From the NCBI RefSeq assembly GCF_900108175.1, contig NZ_FNVO01000005.1, positions 434,001 to 498,000 on the forward strand: a stretch of 64,000 bases of DNA. The letters run 5' to 3'. Positions 8,411-16,535 of the stretch are shown here, in pieces. This DNA is from Thermomonospora echinospora (GTDB lineage Bacteria > Actinomycetota > Actinomycetes > Streptosporangiales > Streptosporangiaceae). The notes below the pieces were generated by a model. The model saw only the letters and a program-made list of their open reading frames with translations. It did no database searches and was not told the DNA's origin. Position 1 is the first letter of the stretch. Each line of letters starts with the position of its first letter. The position numbers and the translations under genes are program-made.

Positions 8411-9961
8411 ATGGCCCAGACCACGGTCCGCGAGTCCGCCACGGAACGTTCCGGTGAGGAGGGGCCGCGCCGCGGGCCGCTGCGCCGCCGGGTGGTGTGG
8501 TTCTCGGCGCTGGTGGCCGCGGTCACCGTGGCCGTCCAGTGGGTCGTCATGACGCCGCCGCTGTACTACGACCCGTACTACGTGTTCGAGGCGGCGCGGC
8601 GATGGCCGGACATCCCGCTGGACCAGTGGCCGTTTGACCAGGTGCCGCACCAGGTCAACCGGATCGGGCTGGTGCTGCCGACCCGGCTGATGCAGGAGCT
8701 GCTGGGGTCGGGGCAGGCGGCGTACTTCGCGATGGCGGCGCTCGGCGGGATCGTCTTCTACGTCGGCTGCTACCTGCTGGTCCGGTCGCTGTTCGGGGAT
8801 CGGGTGGGGCTGCCGGCGACGTTGCTGCTGATGGCCCACCCGTTCTTCACGATGACCAACCCGTTCGCCGGCCAGGAGATCACCTGGTCGATGGGGGTGC
8901 TGCTGCCGGACATGCCGGGCGCGGGGTTGTTCGCCCTCGGTGTCGCCGGGCTGGTCGTGGCGAGCCGCCGGACCGGGCGCCGGCAGACGGTGCTGCTGGT
9001 GGCGGCGGGCCTGTGCCTGGGGTCGGCGTTCCTGGTCCGCGACTTCGTCGCGTTCATGTACCTGGGGATCCCGGTGTTCTTCCGGCTGCTGGGGATCTCC
9101 TGGCGGCGGCTGTGGGTGGTGGCGGCGCCGATGCTGGGGGTGCTGGCCGTCAGCATGATCCACAACCAGCTCGTGTGGGGCAACGCCATGTCGGCGATCC
9201 GGTCGGCGGCCGGGCACGGCGGGGAGCCGAACGAGCCGGTGACCCGGATGCTGGCGCTGCGCTCGTTCGAGCGGGCGATGACCGACTGGCATCCGCTCGG
9301 CTGGGTCTTCGTGGCGCTGCTGGCGCTGAACGTCGTCGGCTGGGCGGTCACCCGGGACCGGCGGCTGGCGCTGACGCTGGTGTGGTTCGTGACGCTGGCG
9401 GTGCCGCTGACGCTGCTGTCGGGGCTGACGGACCCGCACCACATCACGCTACGGGGCTGGCTGCTGCGGTACTGGTTCCCGGTGCTCCCGGCGTTCCTGG
9501 CCGGGGGGCTGGGCGCGCTGGTGCTGCTGCTCGGCCGGGTCTCCGCCGTGCGGGTGCGGACCGGGCTGGCGGTGGCGTGCTGCGCGCTGGCCGGCGCGTA
9601 CCTGCCGGTGGCGGTCGCGCAGGTGCCGGACCTGCCGCGCGACAAGGCGTGGAACGAGCTGCGGGCCTGGCTGGACGGCCGTGACGACCTGCCGGTGATC
9701 TGGTCGGACTACCGGCTGGCGCAGACGCTGACCTTCTACACCAAGGACGTGTGGGGCCGGCCGCAGTGGCACGGGCGGATCCGCTCGTTCCCCCACGAGT
9801 ACCGGGCGATCCCCGTCATCGCCGAGAACGGGCCGTTCCTGTTCACCCGGTGGCGCGGCCAGGAGCCCGCCATGGTCGCCAACACGCGGCTGGACGCCGA
9901 GGGCGGCTACCGGCGGCTGTGGCGGTCCTCCGACGGGCTGCTGGAGATCTGGGCGCGCTGA
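8411..9961 (+). CDS. polytopic membrane protein, GT-C-like glycosyltransferase
   Basis: About 11-12 hydrophobic helices span residues 25-410, followed by a soluble C-terminal part with an RSFPHEYR and WRGQEPAM segment. The first extracytoplasmic loop has YYDPYYVFEAARRW, the acidic/aromatic loop expected of GT-C enzymes that use polyprenyl-phosphate sugars, and the overall plan resembles family GT39/ArnT-like proteins. The start is ambiguous: ATG at 8411 is preferred, but a TTG at 8399 directly after AGAGG is also possible. It is divergent from metG. It may glycosylate a cell-wall polymer or lipid from a donor made by the GT2 enzyme at 11912; the acceptor cannot be read from the sequence. Confidence 0.75.
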   Translation: MAQTTVRESATERSGEEGPRRGPLRRRVVWFSALVAAVTVAVQWVVMTPPLYYDPYYVFEAARRWPDIPLDQWPFDQVPHQVNRIGLVLPTRLMQELLGSGQAAYFAMAALGGIVFYVGCYLLVRSLFGDRVGLPATLLLMAHPFFTMTNPFAGQEITWSMGVLLPDMPGAGLFALGVAGLVVASRRTGRRQTVLLVAAGLCLGSAFLVRDFVAFMYLGIPVFFRLLGISWRRLWVVAAPMLGVLAVSMIHNQLVWGNAMSAIRSAAGHGGEPNEPVTRMLALRSFERAMTDWHPLGWVFVALLALNVVGWAVTRDRRLALTLVWFVTLAVPLTLLSGLTDPHHITLRGWLLRYWFPVLPAFLAGGLGALVLLLGRVSAVRVRTGLAVACCALAGAYLPVAVAQVPDLPRDKAWNELRAWLDGRDDLPVIWSDYRLAQTLTFYTKDVWGRPQWHGRIRSFPHEYRAIPVIAENGPFLFTRWRGQEPAMVANTRLDAEGGYRRLWRSSDGLLEIWAR

Positions 9962-9968
9962 TCCGGCC

Positions 9969-9996
9969 TCAGAGCCGACGTCAGGGCCGGCTCTGA
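9969..9996. terminator. putative bidirectional terminator between convergent membrane genes
   Basis: TCAGAGCCG pairs perfectly with CGGCTCTGA across a 10-nt loop (9 bp), 8 bp after one stop and 20 bp before the convergent one. It lacks a T-tract, as is common in high-GC actinobacteria. Confidence 0.6.
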
Positions 9997-10016
9997 GCCA
10001 ACCGTCAGGGCCGACG

Positions 10017-11858
10017 TCAGGAGCGCCGCCAGGCGACCCAGTGGCCTTCGGCGGTGCGGCGGCTGCCGGCGACCCGCCAGCCGGCCGGCGGGTCCGCCCA
10101 CGTCCGCTCAGCCGGGACCTTCCCGTCCCACACCATCAGCACCAGGTCGGCCCGCGTCGGGGGCCGCTCGTAGCGGCTGTCGAACCACAGCACCTGCGAC
10201 CACGACACCTGGTAGAGCTGCATCACCCAGATCTTCCAGTCGACGTTGCCGTCGATGGCCACCCGCGGCTTCGCCGCCGGGTCGAGCAGGCCGCTCAGGT
10301 CGGAGGCGGCGGTCATCTCGCGGACGAACGGCCGCGACACCCGCGCGGCGGTCGCCACGCTCGCCGCCGCGTTGACCACCAGCAGCACCCCCACCAGCAG
10401 AACGGCCCCGCTCCGCCGGCCGGCCACGGCCATGGCCACCGTGAGCGCCAGCAGCCCCAGGCCCGCCAGCGTCGCCGTCCACAGCCGCAGCGAGTCCCAG
10501 TCCCAGGTGAGGAAACCGGTCTCGGGGAAGTCGAACGGGAAGAACACGTACTCGCCGAAACTGCCGCCGGCACGCAACTCGATCAGCGCGGCGGCGGCGG
10601 CCGTCACCACCGCGACGGCGGCGGCCGCCCGCAGCGCGGTGCGGCGGGAGGCGCGCAGCAGCACCGCCACCCCCACCGCGAACAGCAGCGGCGCCAGGCA
10701 GGCCAGATAACGGCCGTAGGCGTGGTTGCCGACGCGCTGCTCGTCCGGGAGGGCGGCGGCGGTGGCGAACGCGATGCCCGCGACGGTGGCGAGCACCCCC
10801 AGCGCCAGCGCGCGCAGCCGGGACGGGACGCCCCGGCCGAACGCGACCGCCGCCATGGCCAGCAGCCCGATCCCGGCCAGCCCCCAGGAGCCGACGATCA
10901 GATACCAGATCTGGCCGATCCCCACCGGGATCGTCCACCCGTAGCCCTCGGGGGTGGTGAGCCGGTCGACCAGCATCGACCCCATGTCGTAGGAGCCCCG
11001 GGGATACAACTGCGGCCAGATCCAGCCGTTCAGCAGGCTGCCGGCACCGGCCACGAGGGCGGCCGCCAGGGCGCCCAGGCCCGCCGACCACCACGGCCGC
11101 CACCGGCGCACCACCGCCAGCAGCAGCAGCCCGGCATGCACGGCGACGATCACCACGCCCCGCGAGTGCATGGTGTAGGCGTAGGCCGCCGCGAGGCTCG
11201 CCCCCGCCCCGTACAGCGCCATTCTCGCGGGGGAAACGTCACCGACCAGCCAGGAGTGCAGCAACAGCAGCCAGCCCAGCAGGACGACCGGGAGCACCGC
11301 GTCGGTCAGCGCGTACTGGGTGTAGAAGACGGCGGCGGGAAGTAGCGCTGTCACGTGCGCGACCGCGTACGCCCACCCCGGCGACAGCCCGAGCCGGCGC
11401 AGCAACTGGTACGCCAGCAGCAGGAGCGTGGCGCCCAGCAGCGCGTTGATGACGAGGGCGAGCCGGTAGACGGTCACCGGGTCCTCGCCGCCCAGCCAGA
11501 CCGCGGGCAGGATCAGCAGCGAGTAGCCGCCCCGGTAGGGGGTGCTGTTGGAGATGTCGGCGGGCGGGCCGCCCGACAGCAGGCGCGCGGCGAACAGGTA
11601 ACCCGTCTCGTCCGGGTTGGCCACCGGCATGGTCTGCCCCGCCGCCAGCCCTACCCGTACCCCGGCCTGCGCCAGCCAGCCCACCGCCAGCAGCAGCCAC
11701 CAGGGCAGCCACCGGGGCGGCAGCCGCCGTGCCTCGGGGTCCTGCGGCCTGTCGGCCGAGGCGGGCTCCCGGCTCAGCCGGTGCGGATCCGGTAGGAGGA
11801 CGTCCATCGTCACTGGCTCCGCAGGCCGGTCGGGGGCGGGGGATTCATGGCTGGACAT
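10017..11858 (-). CDS. polytopic membrane protein, GT-C/GT39-like glycosyltransferase
   Basis: A 613-residue integral membrane protein: a Pro-rich cytoplasmic N-terminus (about 1-50), then about 12-13 transmembrane helices and a C-terminal soluble domain ending in WVAWRRS. The first periplasmic loop contains NPDETGYLFAARLL; an acidic pair after the first helix is typical of GT-C transferases using lipid-linked sugars. The loop between helices 7 and 8 carries YPRGSYDMGSML. It lies in the same direction as, and just downstream of, the GT2 gene at 11912 (53 bp gap), so the two probably share a transcript. Substrate unknown. Confidence 0.75.
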   Translation of the reverse strand: MSSHESPAPDRPAEPVTMDVLLPDPHRLSREPASADRPQDPEARRLPPRWLPWWLLLAVGWLAQAGVRVGLAAGQTMPVANPDETGYLFAARLLSGGPPADISNSTPYRGGYSLLILPAVWLGGEDPVTVYRLALVINALLGATLLLLAYQLLRRLGLSPGWAYAVAHVTALLPAAVFYTQYALTDAVLPVVLLGWLLLLHSWLVGDVSPARMALYGAGASLAAAYAYTMHSRGVVIVAVHAGLLLLAVVRRWRPWWSAGLGALAAALVAGAGSLLNGWIWPQLYPRGSYDMGSMLVDRLTTPEGYGWTIPVGIGQIWYLIVGSWGLAGIGLLAMAAVAFGRGVPSRLRALALGVLATVAGIAFATAAALPDEQRVGNHAYGRYLACLAPLLFAVGVAVLLRASRRTALRAAAAVAVVTAAAAALIELRAGGSFGEYVFFPFDFPETGFLTWDWDSLRLWTATLAGLGLLALTVAMAVAGRRSGAVLLVGVLLVVNAAASVATAARVSRPFVREMTAASDLSGLLDPAAKPRVAIDGNVDWKIWVMQLYQVSWSQVLWFDSRYERPPTRADLVLMVWDGKVPAERTWADPPAGWRVAGSRRTAEGHWVAWRRS

Positions 11859-11911
11859 GCTGCCATACGGAGGACGCCGTGGCGTTCCCGCGGCACGGCC
11901 GCCTCACCGCC

Positions 11912-13207
11912 TCAGCGGTCGCCCCCGGCCTCGCCCTCCGCGGCCACCGCGACCCTGGCCTCCTTGGCTTCCTTGGCCTCCCGCGCCTCCTCGGCGGCCA
12001 CCCGGTCGGCGGCGGCGTCCACCACCACGGCGGCCTCGTCGGCCGGGTCGGGCAGCGCCGGGTGCTCGCGGCGGCGGATGTACAGGATGCTCACGAACAT
12101 CGAGGCGAAGATCGCCTGGAAGCTCATCACCAGCGCGGTCGCGGCCGGGACCACCATGCGCAGCGACTGGCGCGGGTCCAGTTCGCCGAAGTTGTTGATC
12201 CGCCAGTGCAGCAGCGAGGCCGCCAGCCCCACCAGACCGGCCAGCGCCAGCAGTCCGCCCAGCACCAGCCCGCGCTCCATGGTCCACCAGGCGACCAGCC
12301 GGTCCACCCGGCGGTCCCGCGGCAGGAAGCCCTCCTCCATCGCGTAGACCTTGGTGAACAGCGCGAACAGCACCGCCTGGAAGCCGATCACCATCGCCGC
12401 CCCGGCGCCCACCAGGGTGTCGACGTCGAAGGCGATCTCGCCCACCCGCACCGGGCCGAACGACAGCGCGACCCCGGCCACCAGCCCGACCAGCATGAAC
12501 AGCAGGCCGGGGATCAGGAACAGCCAGCGCGGGCTGTACAGCAGCAGAAAGCGCAGATGGCGCCAGCCGTCCCGCCAGGTGTTCAGGTGCGGGGGCCGCG
12601 ACCGGCCGTCCTTGGACAGCGTGGTCGGCACCTCGCGGATGTCGTACCGGGCGAGGGTGGCCTTGACCACCATCTCGCTGGCGAACTCCATCCCGCCGGT
12701 CTGCAGCCCCAGCCGCATGATCGAGTCCTTGCGGAAGGCGCGCAGCCCACAGTGGAAGTCGCCGATCTTGCTGCCGAAGAACAGCCGGCCGACGAAGCTG
12801 AGCACCGGGTTGCCCAGATAGCGGTGCAGCGGCGGCATCGCCCCCGGCTCGATCCCGCCCTTGAAACGGTTGCCCATCACCAGGTCGGCGCCGTCCCGCA
12901 GCTCGTGCAGGAACGGCAGCAGCGTGGTGAAGTCGTAGGAGTCGTCCGCGTCGCCCATCGCGACGTACCGGCCGCGGGCGGCGCGGATGCCGCCCATCAG
13001 CGCGTTGCCGTAGCCCTTGTCGGCCACCGGCACCACCCGGGCACCGGCCGCGCGGGCGAGCTGCTGGCTGCCGTCGGTGCTGCCGTTGTCGGCGATGACG
13101 ACCTCGCCGTCGATGCCGTTGTCCTCGAAGAAGCCGATCGTCTTGCGCACACAGGTCTCGATCGTCTCGGCCTCATTGAGACACGGCATCACCACGGAGA
13201 GTTCCAC
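11912..13207 (-). CDS. family 2 glycosyltransferase, polyprenyl-phosphate sugar synthase type
   Basis: Residues about 1-230 are a GT-A fold: SVVMPCLNEAETIETCV at the N-terminus, VIADNGSTDGS, and the metal-binding GDADDSYDF motif near residue 95. Four hydrophobic helices follow (about 235-395), as in DPM1/GtrB-like enzymes that move a hexose from a nucleotide sugar to polyprenyl phosphate on the cytoplasmic face. The C-terminus is a charged Ala/Glu-rich tail (EEAREAKEAKEAR). The GTG start at 13207 follows GAAGGAGATCTCT. A long in-frame extension upstream to 14701 runs against the divergent gene and is rejected. Its product is the likely donor for the flanking GT-C proteins. Confidence 0.88.
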   Translation of the reverse strand: MELSVVMPCLNEAETIETCVRKTIGFFEDNGIDGEVVIADNGSTDGSQQLARAAGARVVPVADKGYGNALMGGIRAARGRYVAMGDADDSYDFTTLLPFLHELRDGADLVMGNRFKGGIEPGAMPPLHRYLGNPVLSFVGRLFFGSKIGDFHCGLRAFRKDSIMRLGLQTGGMEFASEMVVKATLARYDIREVPTTLSKDGRSRPPHLNTWRDGWRHLRFLLLYSPRWLFLIPGLLFMLVGLVAGVALSFGPVRVGEIAFDVDTLVGAGAAMVIGFQAVLFALFTKVYAMEEGFLPRDRRVDRLVAWWTMERGLVLGGLLALAGLVGLAASLLHWRINNFGELDPRQSLRMVVPAATALVMSFQAIFASMFVSILYIRRREHPALPDPADEAAVVVDAAADRVAAEEAREAKEAKEARVAVAAEGEAGGDR

Positions 13208-13348
13208 AGAGATCTCCTTCGTTACCGTGGGTGACCGTATTCGGTGCTGTCGCTTACTCTTTACAGGTTCCGGCAAGCGGGCGGCCGCACTACATGATGC
13301 ACGGCCGGGGCCAATGACGCGGCCCGCTTCGTGCATGAGCGTCCGTAT

Positions 13349-13370
13349 CGTGTTGCAAAGATGCAACGCG
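13349..13370. promoter_or_regulatory. inverted repeat in a divergent promoter region
   Basis: GTTGCA-AAGA-TGCAAC is a perfect 6-bp dyad that extends outward with CG/CG pairing after one G-T mismatch. It lies in the 246-bp region between the divergent GT2 and membrane-protein genes, so it may be an operator for a regulator acting on both. Confidence 0.45.
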
Positions 13371-13453
13371 TTGGCCCTCTGGCGGAGGGGCTGGGGCGGC
13401 AGGCTAAGGGACAAGCATACGGGCACCACGGCCCGGAAAGGTTGGGGTCGGCC

Positions 13454-15052
13454 TTGACGGATGAAGCCGCCGGTACGGCCGAGCGCACGGACGGCGCCGA
13501 CGCCGACGGCGGGCGCACGGGCCGTCCCGATGTCGTGCACATCGGACGTGACCTGGCAAAACGGTTTCGGGTAATGGCCATGAGGCATCCGGTGTTCGCC
13601 GTGGTCCTCACCCTGGGCGCATTGCTGCGGCTGTTGACGATGCTGGGCTATCGGCCGGCGATGTACTTCAACGACAGCTTCGACTATCTGCACGTGGCGA
13701 TCGAGCCGTATCCGCATCCGCTGCGGCCCGGCGGTTACTCGTTCCTGCTGCTGGCGCTCAAACCACTGCACAGCTTCGCGCTGGTCACCGCGCTTCAGCA
13801 CCTGATGGGCCTGGCCATGGGCCTGATGATCTACGCGGTGCTGCGGCACCGGTTCGGCCTGCCGGGCTGGGGCGCGGCGCTGGCCGCCGCCCCCGTGCTG
13901 CTGGACGCCTACCAGATCCAGCTGGAGCACCTCGTGCTGTCGGACACGCTGTTCGCCTTCCTGGTGGTCTGCGCGGTCACCCTGCTGCTGTGGCACGAGC
14001 GGCCGGGCTGGAAGGTCGCCGCGGCGATCGGGCTGCTGGCCGCGGCGGCCTGGCTGACCCGGTCGGTGGGCCTGCCGGTGCTGGTGGGCCTGTGCGTGTT
14101 CATGGTGCTGCGGCGGGCCGGCTGGCGGGCCCTGACGGTGATGCTGGTCACCTGTGCGATCCCGGTCACCGCCTACATGGGCTGGTTCGCCGGTGTGCAC
14201 GGCAAGTTCGCGATGACCGAGAGCGACGGGGTGTTCCTGTTCGCGCGGGCCTACAAGTTCGCCGACTGCCACAAGATCCCCGACCTGACGGTCGACGAGC
14301 AGCAGTTGTGCGTGCTGCCCGGCAACAAGCTGCCCAACTCCCAGGACGGCATCTGGGACCGCAGGTCGCCGCTCAAGCGGGTGGTGGACCTGCGGTTCGG
14401 GCCCCGGCAGAACGAGATCGCCGGCGGGTTCTCCCGCAAGGCGATCATGGCTCAGCCGGGCGACTACCTGGGCGTGGTCGCCGGGGACTTCTTCCGCGCG
14501 TTCCGCTGGGACCGCGAGGTGTTCCCCGACCTGAAGACCTACCGGATGTACGAGTTCGAGAAGTCGGCGACGCCGCTGCCGGTGTGGCGGATGGACAACG
14601 ACTCCACCGCCGCGGACGAGGCGGTCCGCTACGAGGCCGGTCCCGCGCAGCCCCGTGTGGTGGAGCCGTTCGCCGGGGTGATGCGCAGCTACCAGGACCA
14701 CGTCTACGTGCGGGGCACGATGCTCGGCGGGCTGCTGCTGGTCGGCCTGGCGGGGCTGGTGCCGCTGTGGCGCCGGTTCGGGGGCGCGGCGTTCCTGCCG
14801 TGGACGCTGGCGACCGGCCTGCTGCTGACGCCCGCCGCGACGGCCGAGTTCGACTACCGGTACGTGCTGCCGGCCGTTCCGCTGGCGTCACTGGCCGCCG
14901 CGCTGGCGTTCGCCAGACCGCTGGGGGCCGCGCCGGCCCGGCGGCGATCCCGTCAGGCCCTGCCGGGCGACGACACCGAGGACGCCGAGGACACCACGGT
15001 CGTCCCGGACGACGCCGTCCGGGAACGTCCCGCCGTCGCGTCCCCCGCCTAG
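13454..15052 (+). CDS. polytopic membrane protein, glycosyltransferase-like (GT-C)
   Basis: After a roughly 40-residue charged N-terminus the protein has about ten membrane helices between residues 45 and 490. The first outer loop reads YFNDSFDYLHVAIEPYPHPL, an acidic/aromatic loop again typical of lipid-linked sugar transferases. The segment FADCHKIPDLTVDEQQLCVL holds two Cys that may form an extracytoplasmic disulfide. The TTG at 13454 follows GGAAAGG and is preferred; a GTG at 13331 and an ATG at 13574 are alternatives. The C-terminus is an acidic, Pro-rich tail. It is divergent from the GT2 gene and is probably a third user of that enzyme's product. Acceptor unknown. Confidence 0.7.
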   Translation: MTDEAAGTAERTDGADADGGRTGRPDVVHIGRDLAKRFRVMAMRHPVFAVVLTLGALLRLLTMLGYRPAMYFNDSFDYLHVAIEPYPHPLRPGGYSFLLLALKPLHSFALVTALQHLMGLAMGLMIYAVLRHRFGLPGWGAALAAAPVLLDAYQIQLEHLVLSDTLFAFLVVCAVTLLLWHERPGWKVAAAIGLLAAAAWLTRSVGLPVLVGLCVFMVLRRAGWRALTVMLVTCAIPVTAYMGWFAGVHGKFAMTESDGVFLFARAYKFADCHKIPDLTVDEQQLCVLPGNKLPNSQDGIWDRRSPLKRVVDLRFGPRQNEIAGGFSRKAIMAQPGDYLGVVAGDFFRAFRWDREVFPDLKTYRMYEFEKSATPLPVWRMDNDSTAADEAVRYEAGPAQPRVVEPFAGVMRSYQDHVYVRGTMLGGLLLVGLAGLVPLWRRFGGAAFLPWTLATGLLLTPAATAEFDYRYVLPAVPLASLAAALAFARPLGAAPARRRSRQALPGDDTEDAEDTTVVPDDAVRERPAVASPA

Positions 15053-15074
15053 CCTCCCACCCGGCCGGGGCGCC

Positions 15075-15377
15075 TCAGTAGGCACCCATCCTGCGCAGGT
15101 GGAACAGCAGCGCCAGGTCGTCGGAGTTGTAGTGGGCCTGGCTGGGCACCGCCCTGTGCAGAGGCGCCGCGAGCGTCTTGACGTTCTGGCTGTTGCATCG
15201 GGGGCACAGATGGTCGCACCAGGGCGACATGCAGGGTTGCCCGTCGTGCTGGTAGACCACCGCCTCGCCGCCGTGCCCGTCGGCGACGTGCCGGGCGTCG
15301 TACTCCTCGTCCCAGGTGTGGAGGCACCTGTTGCATTCGTAGAGCCAGACCTCGTGGGCGGTCCACATGTCGCGCAT
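15075..15377 (-). CDS. small putative zinc-ribbon protein
   Basis: A 100-residue soluble protein with two CxxC knuckles: ECNRC near residues 14-18 and LCPRC near 60-64, plus extra Cys/His (QPCMSPWCDH) between them. This spacing fits a zinc ribbon. The ATG at 15377 follows a strong GGAGGTGA site. The rest (HYNSDDLALLFHLRRMGAY) is helical and may contact a partner. I know of no function. It lies downstream of rsmI on the same strand. Confidence 0.7.
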   Translation of the reverse strand: MRDMWTAHEVWLYECNRCLHTWDEEYDARHVADGHGGEAVVYQHDGQPCMSPWCDHLCPRCNSQNVKTLAAPLHRAVPSQAHYNSDDLALLFHLRRMGAY

Positions 15378-15449
15378 CGCCCTCACCTCCTGGTGAGCCG
15401 CCGCATCGCGCTTTCACTTCAATTGTGACTCCGCAGCGGCGCCACCGAC

Positions 15450-15471
15450 AGGTGTCATACGGGTGACACCT
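15450..15471. promoter_or_regulatory. perfect palindrome at the rsmI 3' end / zinc-ribbon gene leader
   Basis: AGGTGTCA-TACGGG-TGACACCT is an 8-bp perfect dyad. It starts at the last base of rsmI and lies 73 bp upstream of the next gene on that strand, so it could be the rsmI terminator or an operator for the small gene. Confidence 0.5.
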
Positions 15472-16337
15472 CACCCGCGTCCGGCCACCACGGCGTCGTA
15501 GACGACCCGCTTGGGCAGGCCGTTGCGCCGGGCCACCTCGGCGATGGCGGCCTTGCGGGGGGTGCCGCCGCTCTCCAGGGCGGTGACGGCGGCGGCCAGC
15601 TCGGCCGGGTCGGTGACCGCCTCCGTCTCTTCCGGGGCCCCGCCGACCACCACGGTGATCTCGCCCCTGACGCCCTCCTCGGCCCAGCGGGCCAGCTCGC
15701 CGAGCGGGCCGCGCCGGACCTCCTCGTAGGTCTTGGTGAGCTCCCGGCAGACGGCGGCCGGCCGGTCGGCGCCGAACGCCTCGGCCATCGCGGCCAGGGT
15801 GACGGCCAGCCGGTGCGGGGCCTCGAAGAAGACCATGGTGCGCGGCTCGCCGGCCAGCCGGTGCAGCGCGCGGCTCCGTTCGCCGGGCCGGCGCGGGGGA
15901 AAGCCCTCGAAGCAGAACCGGTCGGACGGCAGCCCGGAGATCACCAGCGCGGTGGTGACGGCCGACGGCCCGGGCAGCACGGTCACCGGCACCCCCTCGG
16001 CCACCGCGGCGGTGACGAGCCGGTAGCCGGGATCGGACACCCCCGGCAGCCCCGCGTCGGTCACCACCAGCACGTCGCGCCCGGCCAGCAGCTCCCCGAC
16101 CAGCTCGGCGGCGCGCCCGCGCTCGTTCTGGTCGTAGTAGGACACCACCCTGGCGCCCAGCGTGACGCCCAGGTCGGCGGCCAGCCGGCGCAGCCTGCGG
16201 GTGTCCTCCGCGGCGATGATCTCAACCTCGGCCAGCGCGTCCCGCAGCCGCGCCGAGGCGTCCTCGACCCGCCCGATGGGCGCGGCGGCCAGCATCAGCG
16301 TCCCCGTCTCCACGTGCCCATTGTCGCGCGTGCTCAC
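15471..16337 (-). CDS. rsmI: 16S rRNA (cytidine(1402)-2'-O)-methyltransferase
   Basis: Adds the 2'-O-methyl group to C1402 in the 16S rRNA decoding centre, using S-adenosylmethionine. It belongs to the tetrapyrrole-methylase fold: AAAPIGRVEDAS at the N-terminus, AAEDTRRLRRL near residue 41, VTDAGLPGVSDPGY near 92-105, LPGPSAVTTALVISGLP near 120-136 and the RsmI-type FEGFPPRR. Length 288 aa is normal. The GTG start gives MSTRDNGHVETG; an internal ATG (MLAAAPIG) would remove 14 residues. It is divergent from pmt with 198 bp between, the same pair as rsmI/pmt in mycobacteria. Confidence 0.95.
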   Translation of the reverse strand: MSTRDNGHVETGTLMLAAAPIGRVEDASARLRDALAEVEIIAAEDTRRLRRLAADLGVTLGARVVSYYDQNERGRAAELVGELLAGRDVLVVTDAGLPGVSDPGYRLVTAAVAEGVPVTVLPGPSAVTTALVISGLPSDRFCFEGFPPRRPGERSRALHRLAGEPRTMVFFEAPHRLAVTLAAMAEAFGADRPAAVCRELTKTYEEVRRGPLGELARWAEEGVRGEITVVVGGAPEETEAVTDPAELAAAVTALESGGTPRKAAIAEVARRNGLPKRVVYDAVVAGRG

Positions 16338-16535
16338 GGCCGCGCGTGCCCACGGCCACGGCTCCGCCGCGACGACGAGCGGGTCGCCTCGGTACCCGGG
16401 GTGCGGAGTCCCGGGAATGGTGGCGAGCGGTATCAGGGCTCGTCATCTGGGAAAAGGCCGGGCGGGCGGGGAGCGGATACGTCCGGGTTCGGTGACTTGC
16501 GCGGGGCTTATGGGGGACCCCCCTACGATGGCGGG

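Noticed and set aside
13208-14701. In-frame upstream extension of the GT2 gene by about 500 codons
   Set aside because: It runs antisense through the divergent membrane-protein gene and is rich in His, Gln and Arg; the GT2 fold starts at the GTG at 13207 with a good ribosome binding site.
15301-15325. Possible self-target of CRISPR spacer 3 in the zinc-ribbon gene
   Set aside because: Only 14 consecutive bases (CTCGTCCCAGGTGT) match, which is not enough for a protospacer.
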